Origin: Polaromonas sp. OV174
Lineage (GTDB): Bacteria; Pseudomonadota; Gammaproteobacteria; Burkholderiales; Burkholderiaceae_C
Length of the DNA stretch: 64,000 bases
Direction: 5' to 3'
Assembly (NCBI RefSeq): GCF_900112285.1
Contig: NZ_FOKZ01000005.1
Span: forward strand, 124,001-188,000
The number at the start of each line of letters is the position of its first letter. Within the stretch, counting starts at the first letter, position 1. Below are positions 17,205 to 24,425 of the stretch, in pieces. The notes below the pieces were generated by a model that worked only from the letters and a program-made list of their open reading frames with translations, ran no database searches and was not told the origin of the DNA. Position numbers and translations under genes: made by a program.

Positions 17205-18218
17205 TCAGTTGTCTTCGCTATCTTTATCGCGGCGCTTGCTGCGGGCCGGGCCATGCTGGCCAGCATGTGCTGCTTCCGAGTCTTCGTGTGGCTCGCGCCA
17301 GGCTCTCAACTCGCTGCGGGGAATCCGTTTGCTCACCTTGCGGGCCGGCGCAGCGGCCAGTGGCTGGTCCTCGCCCGCTGTCTCCAGACTTTTTTTGGCC
17401 TGGATGAAAAACTCGCGATTGCCGTCGCCGCCGTCAATCGGCGAAGCCAGCCAGGCTTTGACTTCCAGCCCCAGGCCGGCGCAGGCATCGCGCAAGCGCT
17501 TTTCCACAAACTCAAACAGGGACGCGTCACGCACAATGCCGCCCTTGCCCACCTGACCAGGCTGCAACTCGAACTGCGGCTTGACCAGCATCAGCAAATC
17601 GCCGCCGGGCTTGAGCAGGCGCACCACGGCGGGCAGCACCAGGGTGAGCGAGATAAAGGACAGGTCACCGGTCAGGAAGTCAAAACCGGCTTCGATGGTG
17701 ACTTCCTCCTGCGCCTCATCTTCATCATCAAAATCGCCGTCAGCGCCCATGTCATGGGCGTCACCAGCTATCAAATCAGCAGCAGTCATGGCGCGCGCAT
17801 TGACGCCCTCTATGCAGACCACGCGAGCGTCCTCGCGCAGGCTGGCGTGCAGCTGGCCATGGCCCACATCCACGCCCACCACCTGAACGGCGCCGTGCTG
17901 CAGCAGGCAGTCGGTGAAGCCCCCGGTGGACTGGCCGATATCGAGGCAGCGCAAGCCGCTGACATCCAGGCCGGTGCTCTTGAGCGCGCCTTCGAGCTTG
18001 AGCCCGCCGCGTGAAATGTATTTGGCCTCGGTGTTGTCGAGCACCTGCACCTCGGCGGCATCAGGCAGTTCGTCACCGTTCTTGGCGACACGTTTCCACG
18101 CCGGCATCACATCGGTATCGACGAGCACGCGCCACTGCACCCCTGCGGCAATCAGGCGCTGGGCCTGCGAGCGGGTGGTGGCAAAGCCGTGTTCAACCAG
18201 AAATAAATCAGCGCGCAA
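17205..18218 (-). CDS. tlyA: TlyA-family rRNA 2'-O-methyltransferase / hemolysin-like protein
   Basis: A 337-residue SAM-dependent RNA methyltransferase. The N-terminal S4 domain (RADLFLVEHGFATTRSQAQ; RLIAAGVQW) is followed by an FtsJ/RrmJ fold (ISRGGLKLEGAL, GGFTDCLLQHGA, VVGVDVGHGQL, DLSFISLTLVLPAV, LVKPQFELQPGQVGKGGIVRD). The start is the TTG at 18218, preceded by GGAG at seven bases; the upstream ATG at 18248 lies in a hairpin. An acidic insert (about residues 135-165, including DGDFDDEDEAQEE) is not in typical TlyA. Lying in the methyl-cycle operon, it uses SAM and releases SAH. Confidence 0.9.
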   Translation of the reverse strand: MRADLFLVEHGFATTRSQAQRLIAAGVQWRVLVDTDVMPAWKRVAKNGDELPDAAEVQVLDNTEAKYISRGGLKLEGALKSTGLDVSGLRCLDIGQSTGGFTDCLLQHGAVQVVGVDVGHGQLHASLREDARVVCIEGVNARAMTAADLIAGDAHDMGADGDFDDEDEAQEEVTIEAGFDFLTGDLSFISLTLVLPAVVRLLKPGGDLLMLVKPQFELQPGQVGKGGIVRDASLFEFVEKRLRDACAGLGLEVKAWLASPIDGGDGNREFFIQAKKSLETAGEDQPLAAAPARKVSKRIPRSELRAWREPHEDSEAAHAGQHGPARSKRRDKDSEDN

Positions 18219-18236
18219 AGGAAATCTCCAATTTTT

Positions 18237-18261
18237 GCCACGCCGCATCAGGCGGCGTGGC
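18237..18261 (-). repeat. Strong intercistronic hairpin between ahcY and tlyA
   Basis: Perfect 10-bp inverted repeat GCCACGCCGC / GCGGCGTGGC with a five-base loop. In the mRNA it is followed by AAAAATTGGAG rather than U residues, so it is not a standard terminator. It stands just before the tlyA Shine-Dalgarno and may lower downstream expression or protect the ahcY message. Confidence 0.65.
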
Positions 18262-18279
18262 GAAGGGCTCAAGCGCCCA

Positions 18280-19710
18280 TTAATAACGGTAGCTATTGGC
18301 CTTGTACGGACCGGCCTTGCTCACGCCGATGTAGGCGGCTTGCTCGTCGGTCAATTCGGACAACATGGCGCCGACCTTCTTCAGGTGCAGACGCGCCACT
18401 TTTTCGTCCAGATGCTTGGGCAAGACGTAAACCTTGCCGGCTTCGTATTCGGACTGCTTGGTGAACAGTTCGATCTGGGCGATGGTCTGGTTGGCAAAGC
18501 TGGACGACATGACAAAGCTGGGGTGACCGGTGCCGCAGCCCAGGTTCACCAGGCGGCCCTTGGCCAGCAAGATGATGCGTTTGCCGTCCGGGAAGATCAC
18601 GTGATCGACTTGCGGCTTGATCTCTTCCCACTCGCATTTTTCCAGCGAAGCGATGTCGATTTCGTTGTCGAAGTGGCCGATGTTGCAGACGATGGCCTGG
18701 TCCTTCATGGCGGCCATGTGCTCGTAGCGGATCACGTCCTTGTTGCCGGTGGTGGTGACGAAAATATCGCACTTGTCGGCGGCGTATTCCATGGTCACGA
18801 CCTTGTAGCCTTCCATCGCGGCCTGCAGGGCGTTGATCGGGTCGATCTCGGTGACCCAGACTTGCGCCGACAGCGCGCGCAGGGCCTGGGCCGAGCCCTT
18901 GCCCACGTCGCCGTAACCGGCCACGCAAGCGACCTTGCCGGCGATCATCACGTCGGTGGCGCGCTTGATGCCGTCCACCAGCGATTCGCGGCAGCCGTAG
19001 AGGTTGTCGAACTTGGACTTGGTGACCGAGTCGTTGACGTTGATGGCGCGCAGGGCCAGCGTGCCCTTGGCCGACATTTCATTCAAACGCAGCACGCCGG
19101 TGGTGGTTTCTTCCGTCACGCCGATGATGTTTTTCAGGCGGCGGCTGTACCAGGTCGGGTCTTGCGCCAGCTTGGCCTTGATGGAGTTGAACAGGCAGGT
19201 TTCTTCTTCGCTGCCGGGCTTGGAGATCAGGCTGGCATCGGTCTCGGCGCGGGTGCCCAGGTGCATCAGCAGGGTAGCATCGCCGCCGTCGTCCAGAATC
19301 ATGTTCGGACCTTCTTCGGGCGTGCCTTTGGCGCCGCTGAATTCGAAGATGCGGTGGGTGTAGTCCCAGTAGTCGGCCAGGGTTTCGCCCTTGATGGCGA
19401 ACACCGGCGTGCCGGTGGCGGCGATCGCGGCGGCGGCATGGTCTTGCGTCGAGAAGATGTTGCACGAGGCCCAGCGCACGTCGGCGCCCAGGGCTTTGAG
19501 GGTCTCGATCAGCACGCCGGTCTGGATCGTCATGTGCAGCGAGCCGGTGATACGCGCGCCCTTGAGCGGCTGAGCCTTGGCGAATTCTTCGCGGATGGCC
19601 ATCAGGCCTGGCATTTCGGTTTCGGCGATCTTCAGTTCCTTGCGGCCCCAGGCGGCAAGGCCGATGTCGGCAATGATGGAATCGGTAGTGGGTTTCAGGA
19701 CGGCGCTCAT
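18280..19710 (-). CDS. ahcY: S-adenosylhomocysteine hydrolase
   Basis: A 476-residue NAD-dependent enzyme that splits SAH into adenosine and homocysteine, clearing the product inhibitor of methyltransferases. Motifs: [44 protein letters not shown]-binding [20 protein letters not shown] (about residue 265), and the conserved C-terminus PFKANSYRY-like [10 protein letters not shown]. First gene of ahcY-tlyA-metF-rlpA; its 5' leader carries an SAH riboswitch, which switches expression on when SAH accumulates. Confidence 0.98.
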   Translation of the reverse strand: MSAVLKPTTDSIIADIGLAAWGRKELKIAETEMPGLMAIREEFAKAQPLKGARITGSLHMTIQTGVLIETLKALGADVRWASCNIFSTQDHAAAAIAATGTPVFAIKGETLADYWDYTHRIFEFSGAKGTPEEGPNMILDDGGDATLLMHLGTRAETDASLISKPGSEEETCLFNSIKAKLAQDPTWYSRRLKNIIGVTEETTTGVLRLNEMSAKGTLALRAINVNDSVTKSKFDNLYGCRESLVDGIKRATDVMIAGKVACVAGYGDVGKGSAQALRALSAQVWVTEIDPINALQAAMEGYKVVTMEYAADKCDIFVTTTGNKDVIRYEHMAAMKDQAIVCNIGHFDNEIDIASLEKCEWEEIKPQVDHVIFPDGKRIILLAKGRLVNLGCGTGHPSFVMSSSFANQTIAQIELFTKQSEYEAGKVYVLPKHLDEKVARLHLKKVGAMLSELTDEQAAYIGVSKAGPYKANSYRY

Positions 19711-19811
19711 ACGGTTCTCCAGATTTCAAACGTCAATTGGGCAATATCGCCACGGCACGTTGCTTTGAGGATCGGGGATGTCGTTCGGTCACCCGGCTTC
19801 TCAGCACATGC

Positions 19812-19885
19812 GGGTGAGCGTGGTTGCAAATGAAAGTCCTGAGCCTAGACCACATGTCGTGGGTTGCAACGCTCCTCAGGGACCC
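19812..19885 (-). ncRNA. S-adenosylhomocysteine (SAH) riboswitch
   Basis: In the ahcY leader, minus strand. The stem CCTGAG (19875-19880) pairs with CTCAGG (19838-19843). Within it is the family core GAGGAGCGTTGCAACC and, on the 3' side, GGTCTAGGCTCAGG. Downstream at 19816-19821 ACGCTC can pair with GAGCGT of the core, forming the expected pseudoknot. Order, spacing and position before ahcY match the known SAH aptamer of beta-proteobacteria. A TACAAT -10-like box at 19888-19893 would start the transcript at the aptamer's 5' edge. There is no obvious terminator between aptamer and ATG, so control may act on translation. Confidence 0.9.
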
Positions 19886-19960
19886 GCTATTGTACAGAAG
19901 CCGCCCAAAAGCCATCCGAAACCCGGCGCCGGGGGAAAAGTGGCGTGCGAAAATTCCCGC

Positions 19961-20782
19961 ATGCAAGCACTGACTCACTGGCCACTGGAAGCCCGCCGCC
20001 GCATCACCGGCGTGTTGACCGACATCGACGACACCCTGACCACCGAGGGCGCCATCACGCCCGAGGCGCTGCAAGCCCTGGCCGCCCTGAAAGCGGCCGG
20101 TCTGCATGTCATCCCCATTACCGGCCGCCCGGTCGGCTGGAGCGAGCCCTTTGCCCTGGTCTGGCCGGTGGATGCCATCGTGGCGGAAAACGGCGCCGTC
20201 GCCCTGATTTCAAGCAAAAAAGGCCTGCAGCCCTTATCTGACGGGCGCAAGCAGCTATCAAGACGATATCAACAAGATGAAGCCACGCGTCTGGCCAACT
20301 ACGCGCGCATGCAAGAGGTGGCGCAGCGCGTGACCCGCGAGGTGGCAGGCGCCGTGCTGGCCGAAGACAGCCCGGGGCGGGAAACCGACATTGCCATAGA
20401 CCACAGCGAATTTGTGCAGCTGCCGCCCGAGCAGATCACCCAGGCGGTGCAGATCATGCGCAGCGAAGGCATGAACGCCACCGTCAGCTCCATCCACATC
20501 AACGGCTGGTTTGGCGCCCACAACAAACTCGAAGGCGCGCGCTGGATAGTGCGCGAGCTGCTGGGCCGCGAGCTGGACCAGGAAATGGAACAGTGGGTGT
20601 ACGTGGGCGATTCGACCAACGACCAGCTTATGTTCCAGGCCTTTGCCAACTCGGTCGGGGTGGCCAATGTGCGGCGCTTCGAGGCACAGCTCAGCCACAA
20701 GCCGCGCTACATCACCGAGGGTGAGCGCGGCGCGGGTTTTGCCGAAGTGGCCGCTGCCGTGCTGGCGGCGCGCGCCGGCTAG
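19961..20782 (+). CDS. HAD-IIB family phosphatase
   Basis: A 273-residue HAD-superfamily hydrolase resembling sucrose-phosphate or mannosyl-3-phosphoglycerate phosphatases. Motif I is LTDIDDTLTTEG (DxDDT), motif II is IPITGRPVGW, and motif IV is YVGDSTNDQLMFQAF. A C2-type cap lies between. The ATG at 19961 gives a normal N-terminus; the open frame extends into the ahcY leader on the other strand. Substrate unknown. Residues about 83-108 (from LISSKKGLQPL) are encoded by a dispersed family A repeat kept in frame. Confidence 0.85.
   Translation: MQALTHWPLEARRRITGVLTDIDDTLTTEGAITPEALQALAALKAAGLHVIPITGRPVGWSEPFALVWPVDAIVAENGAVALISSKKGLQPLSDGRKQLSRRYQQDEATRLANYARMQEVAQRVTREVAGAVLAEDSPGRETDIAIDHSEFVQLPPEQITQAVQIMRSEGMNATVSSIHINGWFGAHNKLEGARWIVRELLGRELDQEMEQWVYVGDSTNDQLMFQAFANSVGVANVRRFEAQLSHKPRYITEGERGAGFAEVAAAVLAARAG
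20209..20275. repeat. Family A repeat inside the HAD phosphatase gene
   Basis: GGCCTGCAGCCCTTAT, a variable loop, then GCGCAAGCAGCTATCAA. This aligns base for base in order with the copy at 51190-51247 (GGCCTCCAGCGCTTAT, loop, GCGCAAGCAGCTATCAA). It lies in the coding frame without a stop. Confidence 0.75.
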
Positions 20783-20846
20783 CCGCGCATATTTCAGCGG
20801 GGCGTTCAAGTCATCTAGCCCCATCGCCCCTATAAAAAAGGGAAAA

Positions 20847-20887
20847 AGGGCGCAGATCGCTACTTATTCAATAGCCGTCGGCGCCCT
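20847..20887. repeat. Imperfect hairpin / degenerate family A copy between convergent genes
   Basis: Outer arms AGGGCGC and GCGCCCT enclose GATCGCTACTTATTCAATAG. It resembles family A only partly. Its place between two convergent stop codons suggests it serves as a transcription end for one or both genes. Confidence 0.4.
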
Positions 20888-20911
20888 CACTTTTCAGCTC
20901 ACGCTCAGCGC

Positions 20912-22243
20912 TCAGACCAAAGCACTGGCTTCATCTTCCTGCGACGCACAGGCCACGATGGCGGCCACGTCGATGATGTACATCTGCCGCTGCGACTCAT
21001 GCACGGAGTCTATGCAGACCTGCTGGCCGTCCCGGCTCCAGCGGGGGTGCAGGTCGCAACGGTTCTCCTTTTTCAGATCGGGCGTGGCGTAAAAGCTGCC
21101 CAGATCATGCCGCTGCCCGGTCTGCATGTCGAACAGGAAAAGAATGCGCTCGTGCGTCGTCGAGTCGGGATAGGTGTCGCTCAGCAGCCAGCGCTTGTTG
21201 ACTGGCGAAAAGGTCATGTGGCCGTTCTCCACCAGCACGCCCTTGCCGACCACTTGCACCGCGCCCTTGCAGCGGTCCTCGTAGAGGTGGTAATGGATGC
21301 TGCCCTGGTGAGGGCCCCAGACGATGATGTGATCGTCGTCCTGCCAGAGCGGGTGCGAGATCTGGTACTCCGACTTTTCATAGTCGAAAGTGCCCACCGC
21401 GTTCGGGTCGAAATTATCTTGCAGCTGCGGCAGCGGGTGATCCGAACACTCGAGCAGACGCAAATCGGAGCCATCCGGGTTGACCGTGATCAGACGGTGC
21501 AGGAAACAGGTTTCGTCCTCGACCCGCTCGGTCCAGCGGTGCAACAACAGCACGCGCGAAGACGAGGGATTGATCTCGATGTGGCTGACCCAGTGGATGG
21601 CTTTATCCATGGATTTTTTGGGCTGGAAATCGCGCAAATTCTGGTAGCTCAGAATCAGCCGCGCCTGCCCCGTCGCCAGGTCCATGCAGTGGATGCCATC
21701 GTCCGCTGGCGCCAGCGGCACGGTGAATGGGCCACCGGCCTCGCTATAGCCGATGGTGGGATGGGTGATGAAGAGCCGGCGGTAATCCACGCACAGCGCG
21801 TAGCGGCTGTTGGGTGCCACCACATACACCGGCATGGGCAGGGTTCGGCTGCGGCCGGTCTCGACATCATGGATGGTCGAGCCCAGACCGGGATAGAAGG
21901 CGGCGGCATCGTCGCTGCGGCTGTTGTAGATCACCTGCCGGCCGGACGCGCCATCCAGCCATTGCAGCTGGCTGCCCATTTGCCAATTCCAGGCCGTGGT
22001 TTCACCCAGGCGGTGAAAGCGGTCCTGGTCTTGCAGGTCAAAAAAACCAATCCCGGCGCCCAGTTCGGGCGTCAGCCTGGCATCCATCACGGGCACCTGC
22101 TGCGCCAGCAGATAGCGGCCGCTGCGGTCCCAGGTGCTCTTGTTGTAGTAGCCAAAAAAATGATGCTGGCTGCCGCTGCCGACACGGCGGCAAGGACTGG
22201 CTGGCGCGCTCGCTTGCGCCCCCTGATGAATACTTAAAACCAT
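20912..22243 (-). CDS. Orphan beta-propeller-like protein (oligogalacturonide lyase-like fold)
   Basis: A 443-residue protein without a signal peptide. It shows repeated blade-like segments ending in WxxDG/SGR patterns: FGYYNKSTWDRSGRYLLAQQ, GSQLQWLDGASGRQVIYN, SHIEINPSSSRVLLLHRW, ISHPLWQDDDHIIVWGPH, LHPRWSRDGQQVCIDSVHE. This fits a TolB/WD40-type seven-bladed propeller as in oligogalacturonate lyases, and several conserved His (QHHFFGY, HYHLYED, RCDLHPRW) could bind metal. Neighbours (a Bug solute-binding protein 61 bp upstream in the same direction and its LysR regulator) suggest the substrate is an organic acid taken up by that system. Confidence 0.65.
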   Translation of the reverse strand: MVLSIHQGAQASAPASPCRRVGSGSQHHFFGYYNKSTWDRSGRYLLAQQVPVMDARLTPELGAGIGFFDLQDQDRFHRLGETTAWNWQMGSQLQWLDGASGRQVIYNSRSDDAAAFYPGLGSTIHDVETGRSRTLPMPVYVVAPNSRYALCVDYRRLFITHPTIGYSEAGGPFTVPLAPADDGIHCMDLATGQARLILSYQNLRDFQPKKSMDKAIHWVSHIEINPSSSRVLLLHRWTERVEDETCFLHRLITVNPDGSDLRLLECSDHPLPQLQDNFDPNAVGTFDYEKSEYQISHPLWQDDDHIIVWGPHQGSIHYHLYEDRCKGAVQVVGKGVLVENGHMTFSPVNKRWLLSDTYPDSTTHERILFLFDMQTGQRHDLGSFYATPDLKKENRCDLHPRWSRDGQQVCIDSVHESQRQMYIIDVAAIVACASQEDEASALV

Positions 22244-22304
22244 TGATTCGATTCCTGCTGAGTCAACTTTCTAGCCAGCGGCTCATGCCGCTGGCGCACG
22301 TTCT

Positions 22305-23294
22305 TCAATCGGCCGTGAGCTGGCCCTGCTGGATGACCTTGTCCCAGCGTACTTTTTCTGCCACCACCAACTGTTTGGCCTGTTCTCGCGTGTTGGCCAC
22401 GGGCGTCATGCCCAATTCCATCAGCCCCTTCTGGAACTCGGGCGTGGCGACAACTTTGCGGATGTCGGCGTTGAGCTTGTCGGCAATCGCATCGGGCACA
22501 TTGGCACCGACCGCCACCGTGGTCCAGGACGTGGCGACAAAGGCCGGGAAGCCCGCCTCGGCCGCGGTAGGGACTTCCGGCAGTGCCGACGAGCGGGTCT
22601 TGCCCGTCACGGCCAGGGCCTTGAGCTTGCCGGCACGGATATTGGCCAGCGTGGTCGGCGGGTTCTCAAACATCAAATGAATCTGCCCGCCTATCAGGTC
22701 GTTCATGGCTGCGGAACTGCCCTTGTACGGGACATGCGTGAGCGGGGCATCGGCCGTCAGCTTGAACAGCTCGCCAATCATGTGTACCGAAGAGCCAACG
22801 CCCGCTGAGCCGAAATTCAGCGCTTTGGGATCCTTGCGTGCTTGCGCCACCAGTTGCTTCAGGTCAGTCGCCGGCAGGCCGGCGTTGGCCACCACGACAT
22901 GCGGCATTTCTGCAAGCACGGTGATGATCTTGAAGTCGGTGGCCGGGTTGTAACCCAGCTTCTTGTAAACGCCATAGGTGGCGTGCAGCCCTATGGAGCC
23001 CAGCATCAAGGTGTAGCCATCTGGAGCGGCATCGACAACCGCCTTGCCGCCAATGTGACCACCGGCGCCGGGACGGTTCTCCACCACCACAGACTGCTTG
23101 TACAAGCGGCCCAGCCGGTCCGCCAGCATGCGGGCCTGCACGTCCGAGCTGCCGCCCGCCGTGAAGGGAACGATGATGCGGATCATCTTGCTGGGATAGT
23201 CCTGCTGGGCCTGCACGCCCGACATGGCGCTCATGCCGCAGGCCAGTGCCAGCGCTCCAAGCGCCATTCCCCTGCGGGACAACTGCTGTTTCAT
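22305..23294 (-). CDS. Bug-family (TctC-like) periplasmic solute-binding protein
   Basis: A 329-residue exported binding protein of the tripartite tricarboxylate transporter family. Signal peptide about 1-30 (ALGALALACGMSAMSGVQAQ). Family motifs: YPSKMIRIIVPFTAGGSSDVQAR, VVENRPGAGGHIGGKAVV, LNFGSAGVGSSVHMIGELF and HVPYKGSSAAMNDLIGGQI. Ligand probably a carboxylate. No TctA/TctB membrane genes are adjacent, which is usual for the many orphan Bug proteins of Burkholderiales. Divergent from a LysR gene that is its likely regulator, and followed by the beta-propeller gene. Confidence 0.93.
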   Translation of the reverse strand: MKQQLSRRGMALGALALACGMSAMSGVQAQQDYPSKMIRIIVPFTAGGSSDVQARMLADRLGRLYKQSVVVENRPGAGGHIGGKAVVDAAPDGYTLMLGSIGLHATYGVYKKLGYNPATDFKIITVLAEMPHVVVANAGLPATDLKQLVAQARKDPKALNFGSAGVGSSVHMIGELFKLTADAPLTHVPYKGSSAAMNDLIGGQIHLMFENPPTTLANIRAGKLKALAVTGKTRSSALPEVPTAAEAGFPAFVATSWTTVAVGANVPDAIADKLNADIRKVVATPEFQKGLMELGMTPVANTREQAKQLVVAEKVRWDKVIQQGQLTAD

Positions 23295-23385
23295 ATATGT
23301 CTCCTATCGCTCATTGCTGTGTTGGTGGGTCGACGAATAGGGGCAGTTTAGAAGCCTAAAGGCATTCTGGAAAATTCTATTTCTT

Positions 23386-23416
23386 CGAGTATCTATGCAT
23401 AAAAGATATACACTCG
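23386..23416. promoter_or_regulatory. Candidate LysR-type operator between Bug gene and regulator
   Basis: Dyad CGAGT-ATCT, ten bases, AGAT-ATAC-ACTCG in the divergent intergenic space, containing an ATC-N11-GAT-type core typical of LysR targets. An ATG at 23395 in this dyad is therefore an unlikely start for the regulator. Confidence 0.45.
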
Positions 23417-23454
23417 GCGCGCCTGCCCGCGGGGCAGCCACAGAGATTCCACGC

Positions 23455-24375
23455 ATGTCACGCCCCCTGAACTTTCGCCAGATCGAAGCCTTTCGCGCCG
23501 TCATGCAGACCGGCACCACCACCGCGGCGGCAGCCATGCTTCACACCACCCAGCCATCGATCAGCCGCTTGCTGGCGCAAATACAAAGCGCCACGCAACT
23601 CAAGCTCTTTGATATCCAGAAAGGCCGGCTGCGACCGACGCAGGAAGCACGACAGCTGTTTGAGACGGTGCAGCGTCACTTCCTGGGACTGGACCGCATC
23701 GAGCAGAGCGTGGCCGTCATGCGCAAGTCGGGCACGGGCTCGCTGCGCCTGGGCTGCACCCCGGCACTGGGCCTGAGTGTGATGCCGCAGGTGGTGCAGG
23801 CGTTTTCGCGCCTTTATCCCGATGTGCACGTCAACCTGCAAACGATAGGCGCCCATGCCTTGCGCGAAGGTCTGCTGCATGGCCTGTACGACCTGGTGCT
23901 GACCACCACGCCAATAAGGGACCCACAGCTAAACGCCGCCATACTGCATCGTGGCAATGCCGTTTGCGTCATGCATCCCAAACACGCGCTGGCGCATAAA
24001 AGCAGCCTACATGTGCGCGATCTGCAAGACCAGGTGTTGCTGACCCTCAATGCCGACGACGAGATTTTTCTGCAGTTTCAACACACCATGCAGCAGCACG
24101 GCATAGAGGCGGCCGCAACGGTGGAGACCAGCTATTCCGTCACGATTTGCATGATGGCCATGCAAGGCACCGGCATAGGTATCGTCAATCCCTATGTGGC
24201 CTCGGTCTTCGAGCGCGACCTGCAAATTCTGCCCCTGAGCCCGCGCTGCCCGGTGGAGGTTTCCATGGCGTTTTCAGGGCAAACCGCACCGTCGGTGATC
24301 GCCGAACAATTCGCAACACTACTGAAAAACCATTTCCGCGATTTCGGGCGCCAAAAGGCCAAGCCGGCGCACTGA
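23455..24375 (+). CDS. LysR-family transcriptional regulator
   Basis: A 306-residue regulator. The N-terminal HTH is RQIEAFRAVMQTGTTTAAAAMLHTTQPSISRLLAQIQ in pieces (recognition helix TQPSISRLLAQI, about residues 30-41); the effector domain runs from about residue 90 (GSLRLGCTPALGLSVMPQVV). The ATG at 23455 fits the family; an earlier in-frame ATG at 23395 lies in the presumed operator. Divergent from the Bug gene, so it probably controls that gene and itself. Confidence 0.9.
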   Translation: MSRPLNFRQIEAFRAVMQTGTTTAAAAMLHTTQPSISRLLAQIQSATQLKLFDIQKGRLRPTQEARQLFETVQRHFLGLDRIEQSVAVMRKSGTGSLRLGCTPALGLSVMPQVVQAFSRLYPDVHVNLQTIGAHALREGLLHGLYDLVLTTTPIRDPQLNAAILHRGNAVCVMHPKHALAHKSSLHVRDLQDQVLLTLNADDEIFLQFQHTMQQHGIEAAATVETSYSVTICMMAMQGTGIGIVNPYVASVFERDLQILPLSPRCPVEVSMAFSGQTAPSVIAEQFATLLKNHFRDFGRQKAKPAH

Positions 24376-24425
24376 AACCGCCACGCCGCAAACGCAGCGC
24401 TGGCGGCCCAGGGAGCGGCTCAAGC

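Noticed and set aside
16338..17300. SAM or cobalamin riboswitch in front of metF
   Set aside because: Only 19 bp separate tlyA and metF, leaving no room for an aptamer; control is better explained by the leader of ahcY.
17914..19833. A 639-codon plus-strand open frame opposite tlyA, ahcY and the riboswitch
   Set aside because: Antisense shadow; it runs through the structured leader and has no recognisable start or domain.
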